A DNA stretch of 64,000 nucleotides from Candidatus Ideonella esbjergensis (GCA_016710065.1 JADJLP010000001.1:1116001-1180000), one strand, 5' to 3'; positions 8,660-16,856 are shown, counted from the first letter of the stretch. Numbers and translations are program-made. Notes: generated by a model from the sequence alone, not told the origin.

Positions 8660-8916
8660 TTCAGCCCTGCCGGCAGCGTTGTGCCAGAAAGGGCGCTGGT
8701 TGCGCGCAGCCTTGCGTTCGGGCAGCAAGTGCCACCGTCGGGCTTGCAGCATCCATCGCGTGCCATCAGCGCAATGACGCCGCGCTGGACCAGGTGGCTG
8801 AGCGCATCCTCGTTGACGACCCGTGCGCGCTTGCTCAGTTCCTGCACCAAGCTGTCCAGACGATGCTGGGTGACGTTCTGAAACTGCTGCAGTTGTGAAA
8901 TCTGCTCTTCGTTCAT
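8656..8916 (-). CDS. 86-residue cysteine-rich peptide, possible precursor peptide
   Basis: The ATG at 8916 follows a GGAGA Shine-Dalgarno at 6-7 bp. Residues 1-53 are polar, Gln/Leu-rich and probably helical, like a leader (MNEEQISQLQQFQNVTQHRL onward). Residues 55-67 read GCCKPDGGTCCPN, two vicinal Cys pairs around a Gly-rich turn. The last 19 residues are Ala/Thr/Ser/Leu-rich. There is no signal peptide. It is the first gene of a tightly coupled operon with the GRDP-like protein and the S8 peptidase. The leader/core layout resembles a ribosomally made peptide precursor, but a metal-binding or redox role for the Cys pairs is equally open. Confidence 0.65.
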   Translation of the reverse strand: MNEEQISQLQQFQNVTQHRLDSLVQELSKRARVVNEDALSHLVQRGVIALMARDGCCKPDGGTCCPNARLRATSALSGTTLPAGLK

Positions 8917-9403
8917 GCTGTGTTCTCCGGTTGGGTGATCGAGTGGCGGGCAAGTCAATCGACTGATCCCGTGGCCCACGGTATGGCCGGCGCCTGCGCA
9001 TGGGCACCCTTCGCCATAGGGAGGGCGTACCGCTGAACTTGGGGGGTCCACTCGCCCGTCTTGCTGCTGCGCAGGCGCCTTGCGAACGACGCACGCCTGC
9101 CGCCAGCCTGCCCACTCACCCTGGGCGACCGTCTGCGGCAACGCCGTGGGCCGAAGCTGGCCATGCCCAGTGGGCACTGGAAGTTGGGTGTTCGATCTGG
9201 CAGCGGCGCTGCCAGTGGGCTGACCACCTGCCGGTTCAGGCGGACCATCGCAATTTGCTTTGTGTCAAAAATCCCCCGACCCGACAAGCACTTGCGCAGC
9301 CCTGTAGTGGCTTACCCGAGGGTGGCCAAAACCGGGCACACACCTTGAGACAGAGAACGCGCGTCGCGTTGTGCGTCGCCCTGTGTCTGGAGGAGACCCG
9401 AAG
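8917..9403. other. 487-bp intergenic region between the peptide cassette and hoxK
   Basis: I see no coding frame with a credible start or composition. The stretch separates the divergent peptide cassette and hox operon and should hold both promoters. The structured elements I can point to are the 19-bp palindrome at 9197-9215, a weaker GG-N10-GC pair at 9324-9337, and the GGAGGAGA Shine-Dalgarno of hoxK at 9389-9396. Confidence 0.6.
9197..9215 (+). promoter_or_regulatory. palindrome / candidate sigma-54 promoter for hoxK
   Basis: CTGGCAGCGGCGCTGCCAG is a perfect palindrome (9-bp arms, one central base). It also holds a GG-N10-GC pair (9199-9200 and 9211-9212) in the TGGCA-N6-TGC arrangement of -24/-12 promoters. 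HoxA, encoded downstream, is a sigma-54 activator, and the Ralstonia hoxK promoter is sigma-54 dependent, so such a promoter is expected here. The match is imperfect, and the leader would be about 180 nt long. Confidence 0.3.
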
Positions 9404-10498
9404 ATGGAAACCTTTTACGAGGTGATGCGCCGGCAAGGCATTTCGCGCCGCAGCTTCACGAAGTACTGCTCGCTCACGGCCACCTCGCTGGGTCTTGCTC
9501 CGGCCTTCGTGCCGCAGATCGTGCACGCCATGGAAACCAAGCCGCGCACGCCGGTGCTGTGGCTGCATGGCCTGGAGTGCACCTGCTGCTCCGAGAGCTT
9601 CATCCGCTCGGCCCACCCGCTGGCCAAGGACGTGGTGCTGTCGATGATCTCGCTCGACTACGACGACACCCTGATGGCCGCCGCCGGCCACCAGGCCGAG
9701 GCCATCCTCGACGAGATCATGGCCAAGTACAAGGGCCAGTACATCCTGGCCGTGGAAGGCAACCCGCCGCTCAACGAAGATGGCATGTTCTGCATCCAGT
9801 CGGGCAAGCCCTTCATCGAGAAGTTGAAGCGCGTGGCCAAGGACGCCAAGGCCGTGATCGCCTGGGGCTCGTGCGCATCCTGGGGCTGCGTGCAGGCCGC
9901 CAAGCCCAACCCCACGCAGGCCACGCCCATCCACAAGGTCATCACCGACAAGCCCATCATCAAGGTGCCGGGCTGCCCGCCCATCGCCGAAGTGATGACG
10001 GGCGTGATCACCTACATGCTCACCTTCGACAAGATCCCCGAGCTCGATCGCCAGGGCCGGCCGAAGATGTTCTACAGCCAGCGCATCCACGACAAGTGCT
10101 ACCGCCGGCCGCACTTCGACGCCGGCCAGTTCGTCGAGGCCTTCGACGACGAGTTCGCCAAGAAGGGCTATTGCCTCTACAAGGTGGGCTGCAAGGGCCC
10201 CACCACCTACAACGCCTGCTCCACGGTGATGTGGAACGAGGGCACGAGCTTTCCGATCAAGGCCGGCCACGGCTGTATCGGCTGCTCGGAGGACGGCTTC
10301 TGGGACAAGGGCTCGTTCTACGACCGGCTCACCACCATCCACCAGTTTGGCGTGGAAGGCACGGCCGACCAGATCGGCGGCACGGCGGCGGTGGTGGTGG
10401 GTGCCGCAGTGGCGGCGCATGCGGCGGCCTCGGCCATCAAGCGCGCCACCACCAAGAACGAGTCCCCCAAGACCGATTCCATGACGTTCGGCTCCTGA
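9404..10498 (+). CDS. hoxK: membrane-bound [NiFe]-hydrogenase small subunit, O2-tolerant
   Basis: 364 residues. A twin-arginine signal (SRRSFTK, Arg15-Arg16) and cleavage after VHA at residue 42 give a mature protein starting METKPRTP. Mature Cys17, Cys19 and Cys20 (LECTCCSESF) include the supernumerary Cys19, and an extra Cys occurs in DGMFC. These two additional cysteines define the 4Cys[4Fe-3S] proximal cluster of group 1d O2-tolerant hydrogenases. Ligands for the medial and distal clusters follow, including CYRRPHF, GCKGPTTYNACS and GCIGCSEDGFWDKG. The C-terminal hydrophobic helix (AAVVVGAAVAAHAAASA) anchors it in the membrane next to HoxZ. It passes electrons from HoxG to cytochrome b. 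A strong GGAGGAGA ribosome site precedes the ATG. Confidence 0.97.
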   Translation: METFYEVMRRQGISRRSFTKYCSLTATSLGLAPAFVPQIVHAMETKPRTPVLWLHGLECTCCSESFIRSAHPLAKDVVLSMISLDYDDTLMAAAGHQAEAILDEIMAKYKGQYILAVEGNPPLNEDGMFCIQSGKPFIEKLKRVAKDAKAVIAWGSCASWGCVQAAKPNPTQATPIHKVITDKPIIKVPGCPPIAEVMTGVITYMLTFDKIPELDRQGRPKMFYSQRIHDKCYRRPHFDAGQFVEAFDDEFAKKGYCLYKVGCKGPTTYNACSTVMWNEGTSFPIKAGHGCIGCSEDGFWDKGSFYDRLTTIHQFGVEGTADQIGGTAAVVVGAAVAAHAAASAIKRATTKNESPKTDSMTFGS

Positions 10499-10535
10499 GC
10501 CGCAACGCCTGAAACACACTCAAGAAGGCAACACC

Positions 10536-12392
10536 ATGGGCGTGATTGAAACCCAAGGCTTCAAGCTGGACAACAGCGGCAAGCGCATCGTCGTCGACCC
10601 GGTCACCCGCATCGAAGGCCACATGCGCTGCGAGGTCAACGTCGACTCCAACAACGTGATCCGCAACGCGGTCTCCACCGGCACCATGTGGCGCGGCCTG
10701 GAGGTCATCCTCAAGGGCCGCGACCCGCGTGATGCCTGGGCCTTTGTGGAGCGCATCTGCGGCGTCTGCACCGGCTGCCACGCGCTCACCTCGGTGCGCG
10801 CGGTGGAAGATGCGCTGGGCATCAAGATTCCGCTCAACGCCCACCTCATCCGCGAGATGATGGCCAAGACCTTGCAAGTGCATGACCATGCTGTGCACTT
10901 CTACCACCTGCATGCGCTGGACTGGGTGGACGTGGTCTCGGCGCTGAAGGCCGACCCGAAGAAGACCAGTGAATTGCAGCAACTGGTATCGCCTTCGCAC
11001 CCGCTCTCCAGCGCCGGCTACTTCCGCGACATCCAGAACCGTTTGAAGAAGTTTGTCGAAGCCGGCCAGCTCGGCCCCTTCATGAACGGCTACTGGGGCT
11101 CCAAGGCCTATGTGCTGCCGCCCGAGGCCAACCTGATGGCCGTCACCCACTACCTGGAAGCACTCGACCTGCAAAAGGAATGGGTCAAGGTGCACACCAT
11201 CTTCGGTGGCAAGAACCCGCACCCCAACTACCTGGTGGGCGGCGTGCCCTGCGCCATCAACATCGACGGCAACGGGGCCGCCGGTGCGCCCATCAACATG
11301 GAGCGCCTGAACTTCGTCGAGGCCCGCATCCAGGAGATGATCACCTTCAACAACAACGTCTACATCCCCGACGTGCTGGCCATCGGCACGATCTACAAGC
11401 AGGCTGGCTGGCTGCACGGCGGCGGCCTCTCCGCCACCAACGTGGCCGACTACGGCACGTATGAAAAGGTGCCCTACGACCACAGCACCCACCAGTTGCC
11501 GGGCGGCGTGATCCTGAACGGCAACTGGGACGAGATCCACCCCATCGACCCGCGCGACCCCGAGCAGGTGCAGGAGTTCGTCTCGCACAGCTGGTACAAG
11601 TACGCCGACGAGACCAAGGGCCTGCACCCCTGGGATGGCGTGACCGAACCCAACTACCAGCTGGGCGACAAGACCAAGGGCACGCGCACCAACATCGAGA
11701 ACATCGACGAGAGCGCCAAGTACTCGTGGATCAAGGCCCCGCGCTGGCGCGGCCATGCGGTGGAAGTGGGCCCGCTGTCGCGCTACATCCTGGGCTATGC
11801 CCATGCGCTCAAGGGCAACAAGCATTGCCAGCGCGTGAAGGAGCAGATCGAGTCGTCAGCCGCCGCCATCAACAGCGCCATTCCCAAGGCCCTGGGCCTG
11901 CCGGAAACCCAGTACACCGCCAAGCAGCTGCTGCCCACCACCATTGGCCGCACGCTGGCCCGCGCGCTCGAAGGCCAGTACTGCGGCGAGATGCTGTACG
12001 ACGACTTCAAGCAGCTGGTGGCCAACATCAAGGCCGGCGACACCAGCACCGCCAACGTCGAAAAGTGGGATCCATCCACCTGGCCCAAGGAAGCCAAGGG
12101 CGTGGGCACGGTGGCCGCGCCGCGCGGCATGCTGGGCCACTGGGTCAAGATCAAGGACGGCAAGATCGAGAACTACCAGTGCGTGGTGCCCACCACCTGG
12201 AACGGCTCGCCGCGTGACGGCAAGGGCCAGATCGGCGCCTTCGAGGCCAGCCTGATGAACACGCCCATGGTCAACCCCGAACAGCCGGTGGAGATCCTGC
12301 GCACCCTGCACAGCTTCGACCCCTGCCTGGCTTGTTCCACCCACGTGATGAGCGAGGACGGCGCCGAGATGTGCACCGTCAAGGTTCGCTGA
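10536..12392 (+). CDS. hoxG: membrane-bound [NiFe]-hydrogenase large subunit
   Basis: 618 residues, the usual length. The first nickel-ligand motif is RICGVCTGCH and the second is DPCLACSTH near the C-terminus. The 15 residues after that His (VMSEDGAEMCTVKVR) are the extension removed by the protease HoxM after nickel insertion. There is no export signal; it travels with HoxK through Tat. It catalyses H2 oxidation to protons and electrons at the periplasmic face. It follows hoxK by 37 bp. Confidence 0.97.
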   Translation: MGVIETQGFKLDNSGKRIVVDPVTRIEGHMRCEVNVDSNNVIRNAVSTGTMWRGLEVILKGRDPRDAWAFVERICGVCTGCHALTSVRAVEDALGIKIPLNAHLIREMMAKTLQVHDHAVHFYHLHALDWVDVVSALKADPKKTSELQQLVSPSHPLSSAGYFRDIQNRLKKFVEAGQLGPFMNGYWGSKAYVLPPEANLMAVTHYLEALDLQKEWVKVHTIFGGKNPHPNYLVGGVPCAINIDGNGAAGAPINMERLNFVEARIQEMITFNNNVYIPDVLAIGTIYKQAGWLHGGGLSATNVADYGTYEKVPYDHSTHQLPGGVILNGNWDEIHPIDPRDPEQVQEFVSHSWYKYADETKGLHPWDGVTEPNYQLGDKTKGTRTNIENIDESAKYSWIKAPRWRGHAVEVGPLSRYILGYAHALKGNKHCQRVKEQIESSAAAINSAIPKALGLPETQYTAKQLLPTTIGRTLARALEGQYCGEMLYDDFKQLVANIKAGDTSTANVEKWDPSTWPKEAKGVGTVAAPRGMLGHWVKIKDGKIENYQCVVPTTWNGSPRDGKGQIGAFEASLMNTPMVNPEQPVEILRTLHSFDPCLACSTHVMSEDGAEMCTVKVR

Positions 12393-12417
12393 AGCGACTC
12401 AGTACCGGAGACACACG

Positions 12418-13026
12418 ATGATCAAACGCACGCTTGTTCGCCTCTCGACCTTGGCCGTTCTGCTGGCCGCGGCGACCGCCGCCTCGGCCCACACCGGGCA
12501 TGGCACCCACCACCTGATGGAGGGCCTGGCCCATCCGTTCGGGCTCGACCACCTGCTGGCCATGCTGGCGGTGGGCGTGTGGTCGGCCTCCGCGCTGCAA
12601 GGCGCGCAACGCTGGGCTGGCCCGGCCAGCTTTCTCGCCGCCATGACGGCCGGTGCGGCGCTGGGCGCGCTGGGCCTGGCCTTGCCATTCGCCGAAGTGG
12701 GTATCGCCGCCTCGGTGGCCGTGCTGGGCGTGATGCTGCTGGCCGGCCGCCAGATGCCTGCGCCCGCCGGCCTGGTGCTGATCGCGCTGGCCGCCTCGCT
12801 GCATGGCCTGGCCCATGGTGCCGAGATGCCCATGAGCGACAGTTTCGGTGGCAGCTTTGCCGGTAGTTTTGCCGCGTATGCCGCTGGCTTCGGCCTCACC
12901 ACCGCCGCGCTGCATGTGGCCGGCGTGGGCCTGGGCACGGTGCTGGCTCGGGCACAGGCCTGGGTGTGGCGCTCGGCCGCGCTGGCAACCACGGCCGCCG
13001 GTCTCGCACTCATGGCGCGTGCCTGA
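12418..13026 (+). CDS. hupE: HupE/UreJ-family nickel permease
   Basis: 202 residues with an N-terminal signal-like segment (cleavage near ASA-HTG), a His-rich start (HTGHGTHH) and about six hydrophobic helices. HPFGLDHLLAMLAVG matches the HupE helix I signature HPxxGxDHxLxMxxVG. A second pair of metal-binding His is in SLHGLAHGAEMP. HupE proteins mediate nickel diffusion into the cell for hydrogenase. The gene sits between hoxG and hoxZ, 25 bp after hoxG, whereas Ralstonia has hoxZ directly after hoxG. With the HoxN-like permease the locus carries two nickel importers. Confidence 0.9.
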   Translation: MIKRTLVRLSTLAVLLAAATAASAHTGHGTHHLMEGLAHPFGLDHLLAMLAVGVWSASALQGAQRWAGPASFLAAMTAGAALGALGLALPFAEVGIAASVAVLGVMLLAGRQMPAPAGLVLIALAASLHGLAHGAEMPMSDSFGGSFAGSFAAYAAGFGLTTAALHVAGVGLGTVLARAQAWVWRSAALATTAAGLALMARA

Positions 13027-13063
13027 GTGGCTGCCTTGCAGTTCCCCCACCAGGAGACACCGC

Positions 13064-13816
13064 ATGAATGCCACACACACGGCCACCCCCGCCACCTCGG
13101 CTGAAAAGCTGGCCGACATCACCGGCATCGACGTCGGTGCCATCCAGCAAGGCGCCGCCACCAAGTCGGTCTACGTGTACGAGGCCCCGGTGCGCATCTG
13201 GCACTGGGTCAACGCCCTGGCCATCACCGTGCTGGGCCTCACCGGCTACTTCATAGGCTCGCCGCTGCCCACCATGCCGGGCGAGGCCAGCGACCACTTC
13301 TTGATGGGCTACATCCGTTTCGCCCACTTCGCCGCTGGCTACATGCTGGCGGTCGGCCTGATCGGGCGCCTGTACTGGGCCGTGGTGGGCAACCACCATG
13401 CGCGTGAGCTGGTGACGCTGCCCATCTTGCAGAAGGCCTACTGGAACGAGGTGCTGACCATGCTGAAGTGGTACGCCTTCCTGATCCCGCAGCCCAGCCG
13501 CTACGTGGGCCACAACCCGCTGGCGCGCCTGGCCATGGTGCTGGTCTTCCTGACCACGGCGGTGTTCATGGTCTTCACCGGCTTCGCGCTGTATGGCGAA
13601 GGCACGCAGGCGGGCTCCTGGGCCAACCTGATGTTCGGCTGGGTCATCCCGCTGCTGGGCCAATCGCAGGACGTGCACACCTGGCACCACTTCGGCCTGT
13701 GGGTGATGGTCTGCTTCGTGATGCTGCATTTGTACGCTGCCATCCGCGAGGACATCATGGGCCGGCAGAGCATCGTCAGCACCATGATCTCTGGCTACCG
13801 CACCTTTAAAAAGTGA
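13064..13816 (+). CDS. hoxZ: hydrogenase cytochrome b subunit
   Basis: 250 residues from the ATG at 13064, preceded by CAGGAGAC. It is a four-helix di-heme b-type cytochrome. Heme-ligand His candidates lie in RIWHWVNALAIT, RFAHFAAGYM and TWHHFGLWVMVCFVMLHLYAA. It anchors HoxKG to the membrane and passes electrons to quinone. The stop overlaps the start of the HigA-like gene. Confidence 0.95.
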   Translation: MNATHTATPATSAEKLADITGIDVGAIQQGAATKSVYVYEAPVRIWHWVNALAITVLGLTGYFIGSPLPTMPGEASDHFLMGYIRFAHFAAGYMLAVGLIGRLYWAVVGNHHARELVTLPILQKAYWNEVLTMLKWYAFLIPQPSRYVGHNPLARLAMVLVFLTTAVFMVFTGFALYGEGTQAGSWANLMFGWVIPLLGQSQDVHTWHHFGLWVMVCFVMLHLYAAIREDIMGRQSIVSTMISGYRTFKK

Positions 13817-14166
13817 ACGCGCACGCCCAGCCTCTGCAAACACCTGCAGGCGTGCCGCTGCGGGTGCCGGTGCATCCCGGTCATTTCCTGGACAAGCACT
13901 ATCTGCAGCCGCTGGGTATCAACCAGACCCGCGCGGCCCGGCTGCTGGGCGTGTCGCGCCGGCGCGTGAACGAGCTGGTGATGGGCCACCGTGCCATGTC
14001 GCCAGACACCGCCGTGCGCTGTGCGCTGGCCTTTGGCGCCAGCGCCGCCTTCTGGCTGCATCTGCAAGCCAACTGGGATGCCTTCCACGCCTGGCGTGCG
14101 CTGCGCGCCGCGATGGGCGCGCAAGCCCGCCGCGCCCACCCCTCGGCGCGCCCCACGGCGCACTGA
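13813..14166 (+). CDS. HigA/VapI-type helix-turn-helix protein within the hox operon
   Basis: 117 residues. The GTG start overlaps the hoxZ stop (GTGA), so it is translated as part of the operon. HPGHFLDKHYLQPLGINQTR followed by AARLLGVSRRRVNELVMGHR is the classic HigA-family antitoxin HTH (xxGxxxTxxAxxLGVSRxxxxxL), with the typical AFWLHLQANWD C-terminal motif. No HigB toxin gene lies beside it. The tail is Ala/Arg-rich. The family normally binds DNA and represses its own operon; in this place it may be an operon-level regulator. It is absent from the Ralstonia hox order. The role is inference. Confidence 0.8.
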   Translation: MNAHAQPLQTPAGVPLRVPVHPGHFLDKHYLQPLGINQTRAARLLGVSRRRVNELVMGHRAMSPDTAVRCALAFGASAAFWLHLQANWDAFHAWRALRAAMGAQARRAHPSARPTAH

Positions 14167-14194
14167 GCCACTTTCAATTTCGAGTGACGCCAGC

Positions 14195-14896
14195 ATGAGC
14201 CCCAGCACACCTCTCAGCGCCTGTAACGCCACCGGTGGCAGCGCAGCCCCCATCGACCCGTTCCTGCCGGACGAGAACCAGATCGTGGTGCTGGGCATAG
14301 GCAACGTGCTGTGGGCCGACGAAGGCTTTGGCGTTCGCTGCGTCGAGGCCCTGCAGCGCCACTGGGATTTCGGCCCTCATGTGCGGCTGGTGGATGGCGG
14401 CACCCAGGGCCTGTATCTGATCCAGCACGTGCAGGCCGCGAGGAAGCTGCTGATCTTCGACGCCATCGACTACGGCCTGGCCCCCGGCACCCTGAAGCTG
14501 GTGGAGAACGACGAGGTGCCGCGCTTCATGGGCGCCAAAAAGATGAGCCTGCACCAGACCGGCTTTCAGGAGGTGCTGATGCTGGCCCTGCTGACCGAGA
14601 AGTTCCCCGAACAAGTCTTGCTGGTGGGTTGTCAACCCGAGGAGCTGGAAGACTACGGCGGCAGCCTGCGGCCAGTGGTGAAGCTGGCGATGGAAGACGC
14701 CCTGGCCCTGGGCGTGGACCGCCTGCGCCAGTGGGGCGCCGCGCCGGTGCCGCGCGATGTGCCGCCGGGCGAGGGCGAGGTGGTGACCGTGCCCACGCTG
14801 TCCATGGCCGCGTATGAAGACGGCCGCCCGCCAGCCGAAGCGGCCTGCCGCATGGGCGACGAGCGCTTCTTGGCACCCGTGACCGAAAGGGTGTGA
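14195..14896 (+). CDS. hoxM: hydrogenase maturation endopeptidase for HoxG
   Basis: 233 residues from the ATG at 14195. HyaD/HupD-type protease: VVLGIGNVLWADEGFGVRC carries the first nickel-binding Glu, IFDAIDYG the Asp, and LHQTGFQEV the His. It cleaves the C-terminal peptide of HoxG once nickel is inserted. The N-terminus of about 28 residues and the C-terminal 40 residues extend beyond the usual HupD core. Confidence 0.93.
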   Translation: MSPSTPLSACNATGGSAAPIDPFLPDENQIVVLGIGNVLWADEGFGVRCVEALQRHWDFGPHVRLVDGGTQGLYLIQHVQAARKLLIFDAIDYGLAPGTLKLVENDEVPRFMGAKKMSLHQTGFQEVLMLALLTEKFPEQVLLVGCQPEELEDYGGSLRPVVKLAMEDALALGVDRLRQWGAAPVPRDVPPGEGEVVTVPTLSMAAYEDGRPPAEAACRMGDERFLAPVTERV

Positions 14897-14899
14897 GCC

Positions 14900-15253
14900 A
14901 TGTGCATCGGCATCCCCATGCAGGTGCAGAGCACACGGCCCGGCTTTGCCGTGGTGCAGGGCCGTGGCGAACGCAAGACCGTCAATACCGCGCTCATCGG
15001 TGAACCGCTGGCCGGGGATTGGCTGCTGATCTTCATCGACAGCGCGCGCGAAATCATCAGCCCCGAGCGCGCGGCCGAGGTGAATGCCACGCTGGACCTG
15101 GTGGCCGCCGCGATGAGTGGTGTGGCCCACCCCGGCTGGCCTGTGGACGCCGCCTTCGACCTGCCCTCGGCCATGAGCGCCGAACACATCTTGACCATGA
15201 CGGCCGCGCTCGCTGGCCAGCGCTCCAAAACATCCGAACAGGAGACCCCATGA
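14900..15253 (+). CDS. hoxL: HypC-like hydrogenase-specific chaperone
   Basis: 117 residues beginning MCIGIPMQV. The Cys2 at the mature N-terminus is the residue that carries the Fe(CN)2CO unit in the HypC/HupF family. It is longer than HypC and is dedicated to the membrane-bound enzyme in Ralstonia. It begins 3 bp after hoxM, and its stop overlaps the hoxO start (ATGA). Confidence 0.92.
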   Translation: MCIGIPMQVQSTRPGFAVVQGRGERKTVNTALIGEPLAGDWLLIFIDSAREIISPERAAEVNATLDLVAAAMSGVAHPGWPVDAAFDLPSAMSAEHILTMTAALAGQRSKTSEQETP

Positions 15254-15726
15254 CGCAGACCCTCGCCGAACGCCCCGCCGCCCACGCCCATGAACACCCG
15301 CTGGTGCAGCGCCTGGTGAGTGATTTCCAGGCCGTTTGGATCACGCCCGAGTGCCTGCCCGCCTTTACGCAGGCCACGGCCGGCGAGCAGGTGTTGCTGT
15401 TCACCGGCGACCCGGTGCGCTTCCCCGAATGCCTGGATGTGGCCGTGGTGCTGCCCGAGCTGCAACGCGCCTTCGGGCCCAGCCACGGCCGCATCGCCAT
15501 CGGCGTGGTCTGTCGCGAGGTGGAAGACGACTTGGCCCGCCGCTACGGCGTGCAGCGCTGGCCCTCGATGGTGTTTCTGCGCGGCGGCCAGTACGTGGCC
15601 ACCATCGCTGGCATGCTCGACTGGACCGACTACCTGGCCCGCGTGCGCGAGGTGCTGGCCACGCCCACCAGCCGCCCGCCGATACCGCTGGTGAGCCCCC
15701 ACGCCGACGACAGCCACTGCCACTGA
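15250..15726 (+). CDS. hoxO: Tat-proofreading chaperone for the small subunit
   Basis: 158 residues from the ATG at 15250. HyaE/HupG family: a thioredoxin-like fold without the CxxC pair (VVCREVEDDLARRYGVQRWP, then SMVFLRGGQYV). With HoxQ it holds the HoxK precursor until its Fe-S clusters are in place. The C-terminus is His/Asp-rich (PHADDSHCH). Confidence 0.9.
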   Translation: MTQTLAERPAAHAHEHPLVQRLVSDFQAVWITPECLPAFTQATAGEQVLLFTGDPVRFPECLDVAVVLPELQRAFGPSHGRIAIGVVCREVEDDLARRYGVQRWPSMVFLRGGQYVATIAGMLDWTDYLARVREVLATPTSRPPIPLVSPHADDSHCH

Positions 15727-15735
15727 GGAATCGCC

Positions 15736-16632
15736 ATGAACTTCGCAGCCAAACCTTTCCCCATTCCCGTGGTGGCCGACCTGGGCCCCGGCAGCCAGGA
15801 CGACGGCGACGGCCTGGACTACCTGCGCATGCCCAGCGGCATGGACACGTACCAGCCGCCGCGCCTGCCCGAACCCGAGGAACTGGTGGGCCACGACACG
15901 GCCTTGCAGGTGCTGCACCAGGTGCTGGCTGCGCTGCAGGCGCTGGGCCGTGGCGAGCCCGCCGCACCCTTGAGCCTGGCCGGCCTGCCGGCCGACGACC
16001 TGAAGCTGGTGAACCAGGTGCTTGGCGAAGGCGAGGTGAGTGCCCAGGTGTTGCCTCTGCCCGGCCAGACTGCATTGAGCGGCAACGTGCAGATTCAGGA
16101 GTCGGTGTTCGCCGGCGTGTGGCGTGTGCTGCGCAGCTTGGATGATGGCCAGGTGCACGACAGCATCGAAGTTGGCCCGGTGCCCGCCGTGCTGCGCGAG
16201 GCCGCGCGCGAGGACGCCCGCCGCTCGCCCGCACGCCTGGCCGTGCCGGCCGGCCTGTTCAACATTCCCGCCGTGCTCACCGAGCTCGAAGACCACCGCC
16301 AGCACTGGCGCGCCGGCCAAATGGCCCAGGTGGTGAACCTCACGCTGCTGCCGCTCACGCCCGAAGACATCGCCTTCATGGATCACCAGCTGGGCACCGG
16401 CCGCGTGCTCATCCTTTCGCGGGGCTATGGCAACTGCCGTATCACCAACTGTTGCGTGGCCAACACCTGGCGCGTCGTGTACTACAACTCGCAGGACGCG
16501 GTGATCCTGAACTCGGTGGAGGTCTGCGACATGCCCGATGTGGCCTGTGCCGCGCCCGAGGATCTGGCCGACTCGGCCGAGCGCCTGGTGGAGGTGCTGC
16601 AATGGGTGGAACAGGCCGGGGCGGCAGCATGA
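15736..16632 (+). CDS. hoxQ: hydrogenase small-subunit maturation protein
   Basis: 298 residues, HyaF/HupH family, usual length. The conserved C-terminal block RGYGNCRITNCCVANTWRVV (from about residue 232) carries the family Cys residues. It works with HoxO on the HoxK precursor. The stop overlaps the hoxR start. Confidence 0.92.
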   Translation: MNFAAKPFPIPVVADLGPGSQDDGDGLDYLRMPSGMDTYQPPRLPEPEELVGHDTALQVLHQVLAALQALGRGEPAAPLSLAGLPADDLKLVNQVLGEGEVSAQVLPLPGQTALSGNVQIQESVFAGVWRVLRSLDDGQVHDSIEVGPVPAVLREAAREDARRSPARLAVPAGLFNIPAVLTELEDHRQHWRAGQMAQVVNLTLLPLTPEDIAFMDHQLGTGRVLILSRGYGNCRITNCCVANTWRVVYYNSQDAVILNSVEVCDMPDVACAAPEDLADSAERLVEVLQWVEQAGAAA

Positions 16633-16856
16633 GCAACCCGGCACGCGCTGGCTTTGAAGGCAGCTACTTGGGCGACCGTGCCCGGCTGCCGGCGAACGCG
16701 CGGCTCGAGTGCAAGATCTGCTGGTGGGTGTACGACCCGGCCAAGGGCGATGGGCAATGGCAGATCCCGCCCGGCGTGGCCTTCAGCGAGCTGCCCGCGC
16801 ATTGGCGCTGCCCGCAGTGCGATGGCGATGCTGAACAGTTCATGGTGATCAATTGA
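16629..16856 (+). CDS. hoxR: rubredoxin for hydrogenase maturation under oxygen
   Basis: 75 residues starting at the ATG that overlaps the hoxQ stop (ATGA). The two rubredoxin knuckles are CKICWWVYDP and CPQCDGDAEQF, separated by the usual spacer with WQIPPGVAFSELP. In Ralstonia HoxR and HoxT are needed for the [4Fe-3S] cluster at high oxygen, consistent with the HoxK type here. Confidence 0.93.
   Translation: MSNPARAGFEGSYLGDRARLPANARLECKICWWVYDPAKGDGQWQIPPGVAFSELPAHWRCPQCDGDAEQFMVIN

Noticed and set aside
9323..9338. Second GG-N10-GC pair as the hoxK sigma-54 promoter
   Set aside because: Only TGG and GC fit the consensus; weaker than the candidate at 9197-9215, though it is closer to the gene.
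10437..11825. Long open frame antisense to hoxG, and similar long antisense frames over most genes
   Set aside because: In GC-rich DNA the antisense frames of real genes stay open; they show low-complexity Arg/His/Gly/Ala composition, no start signals and no family motifs.
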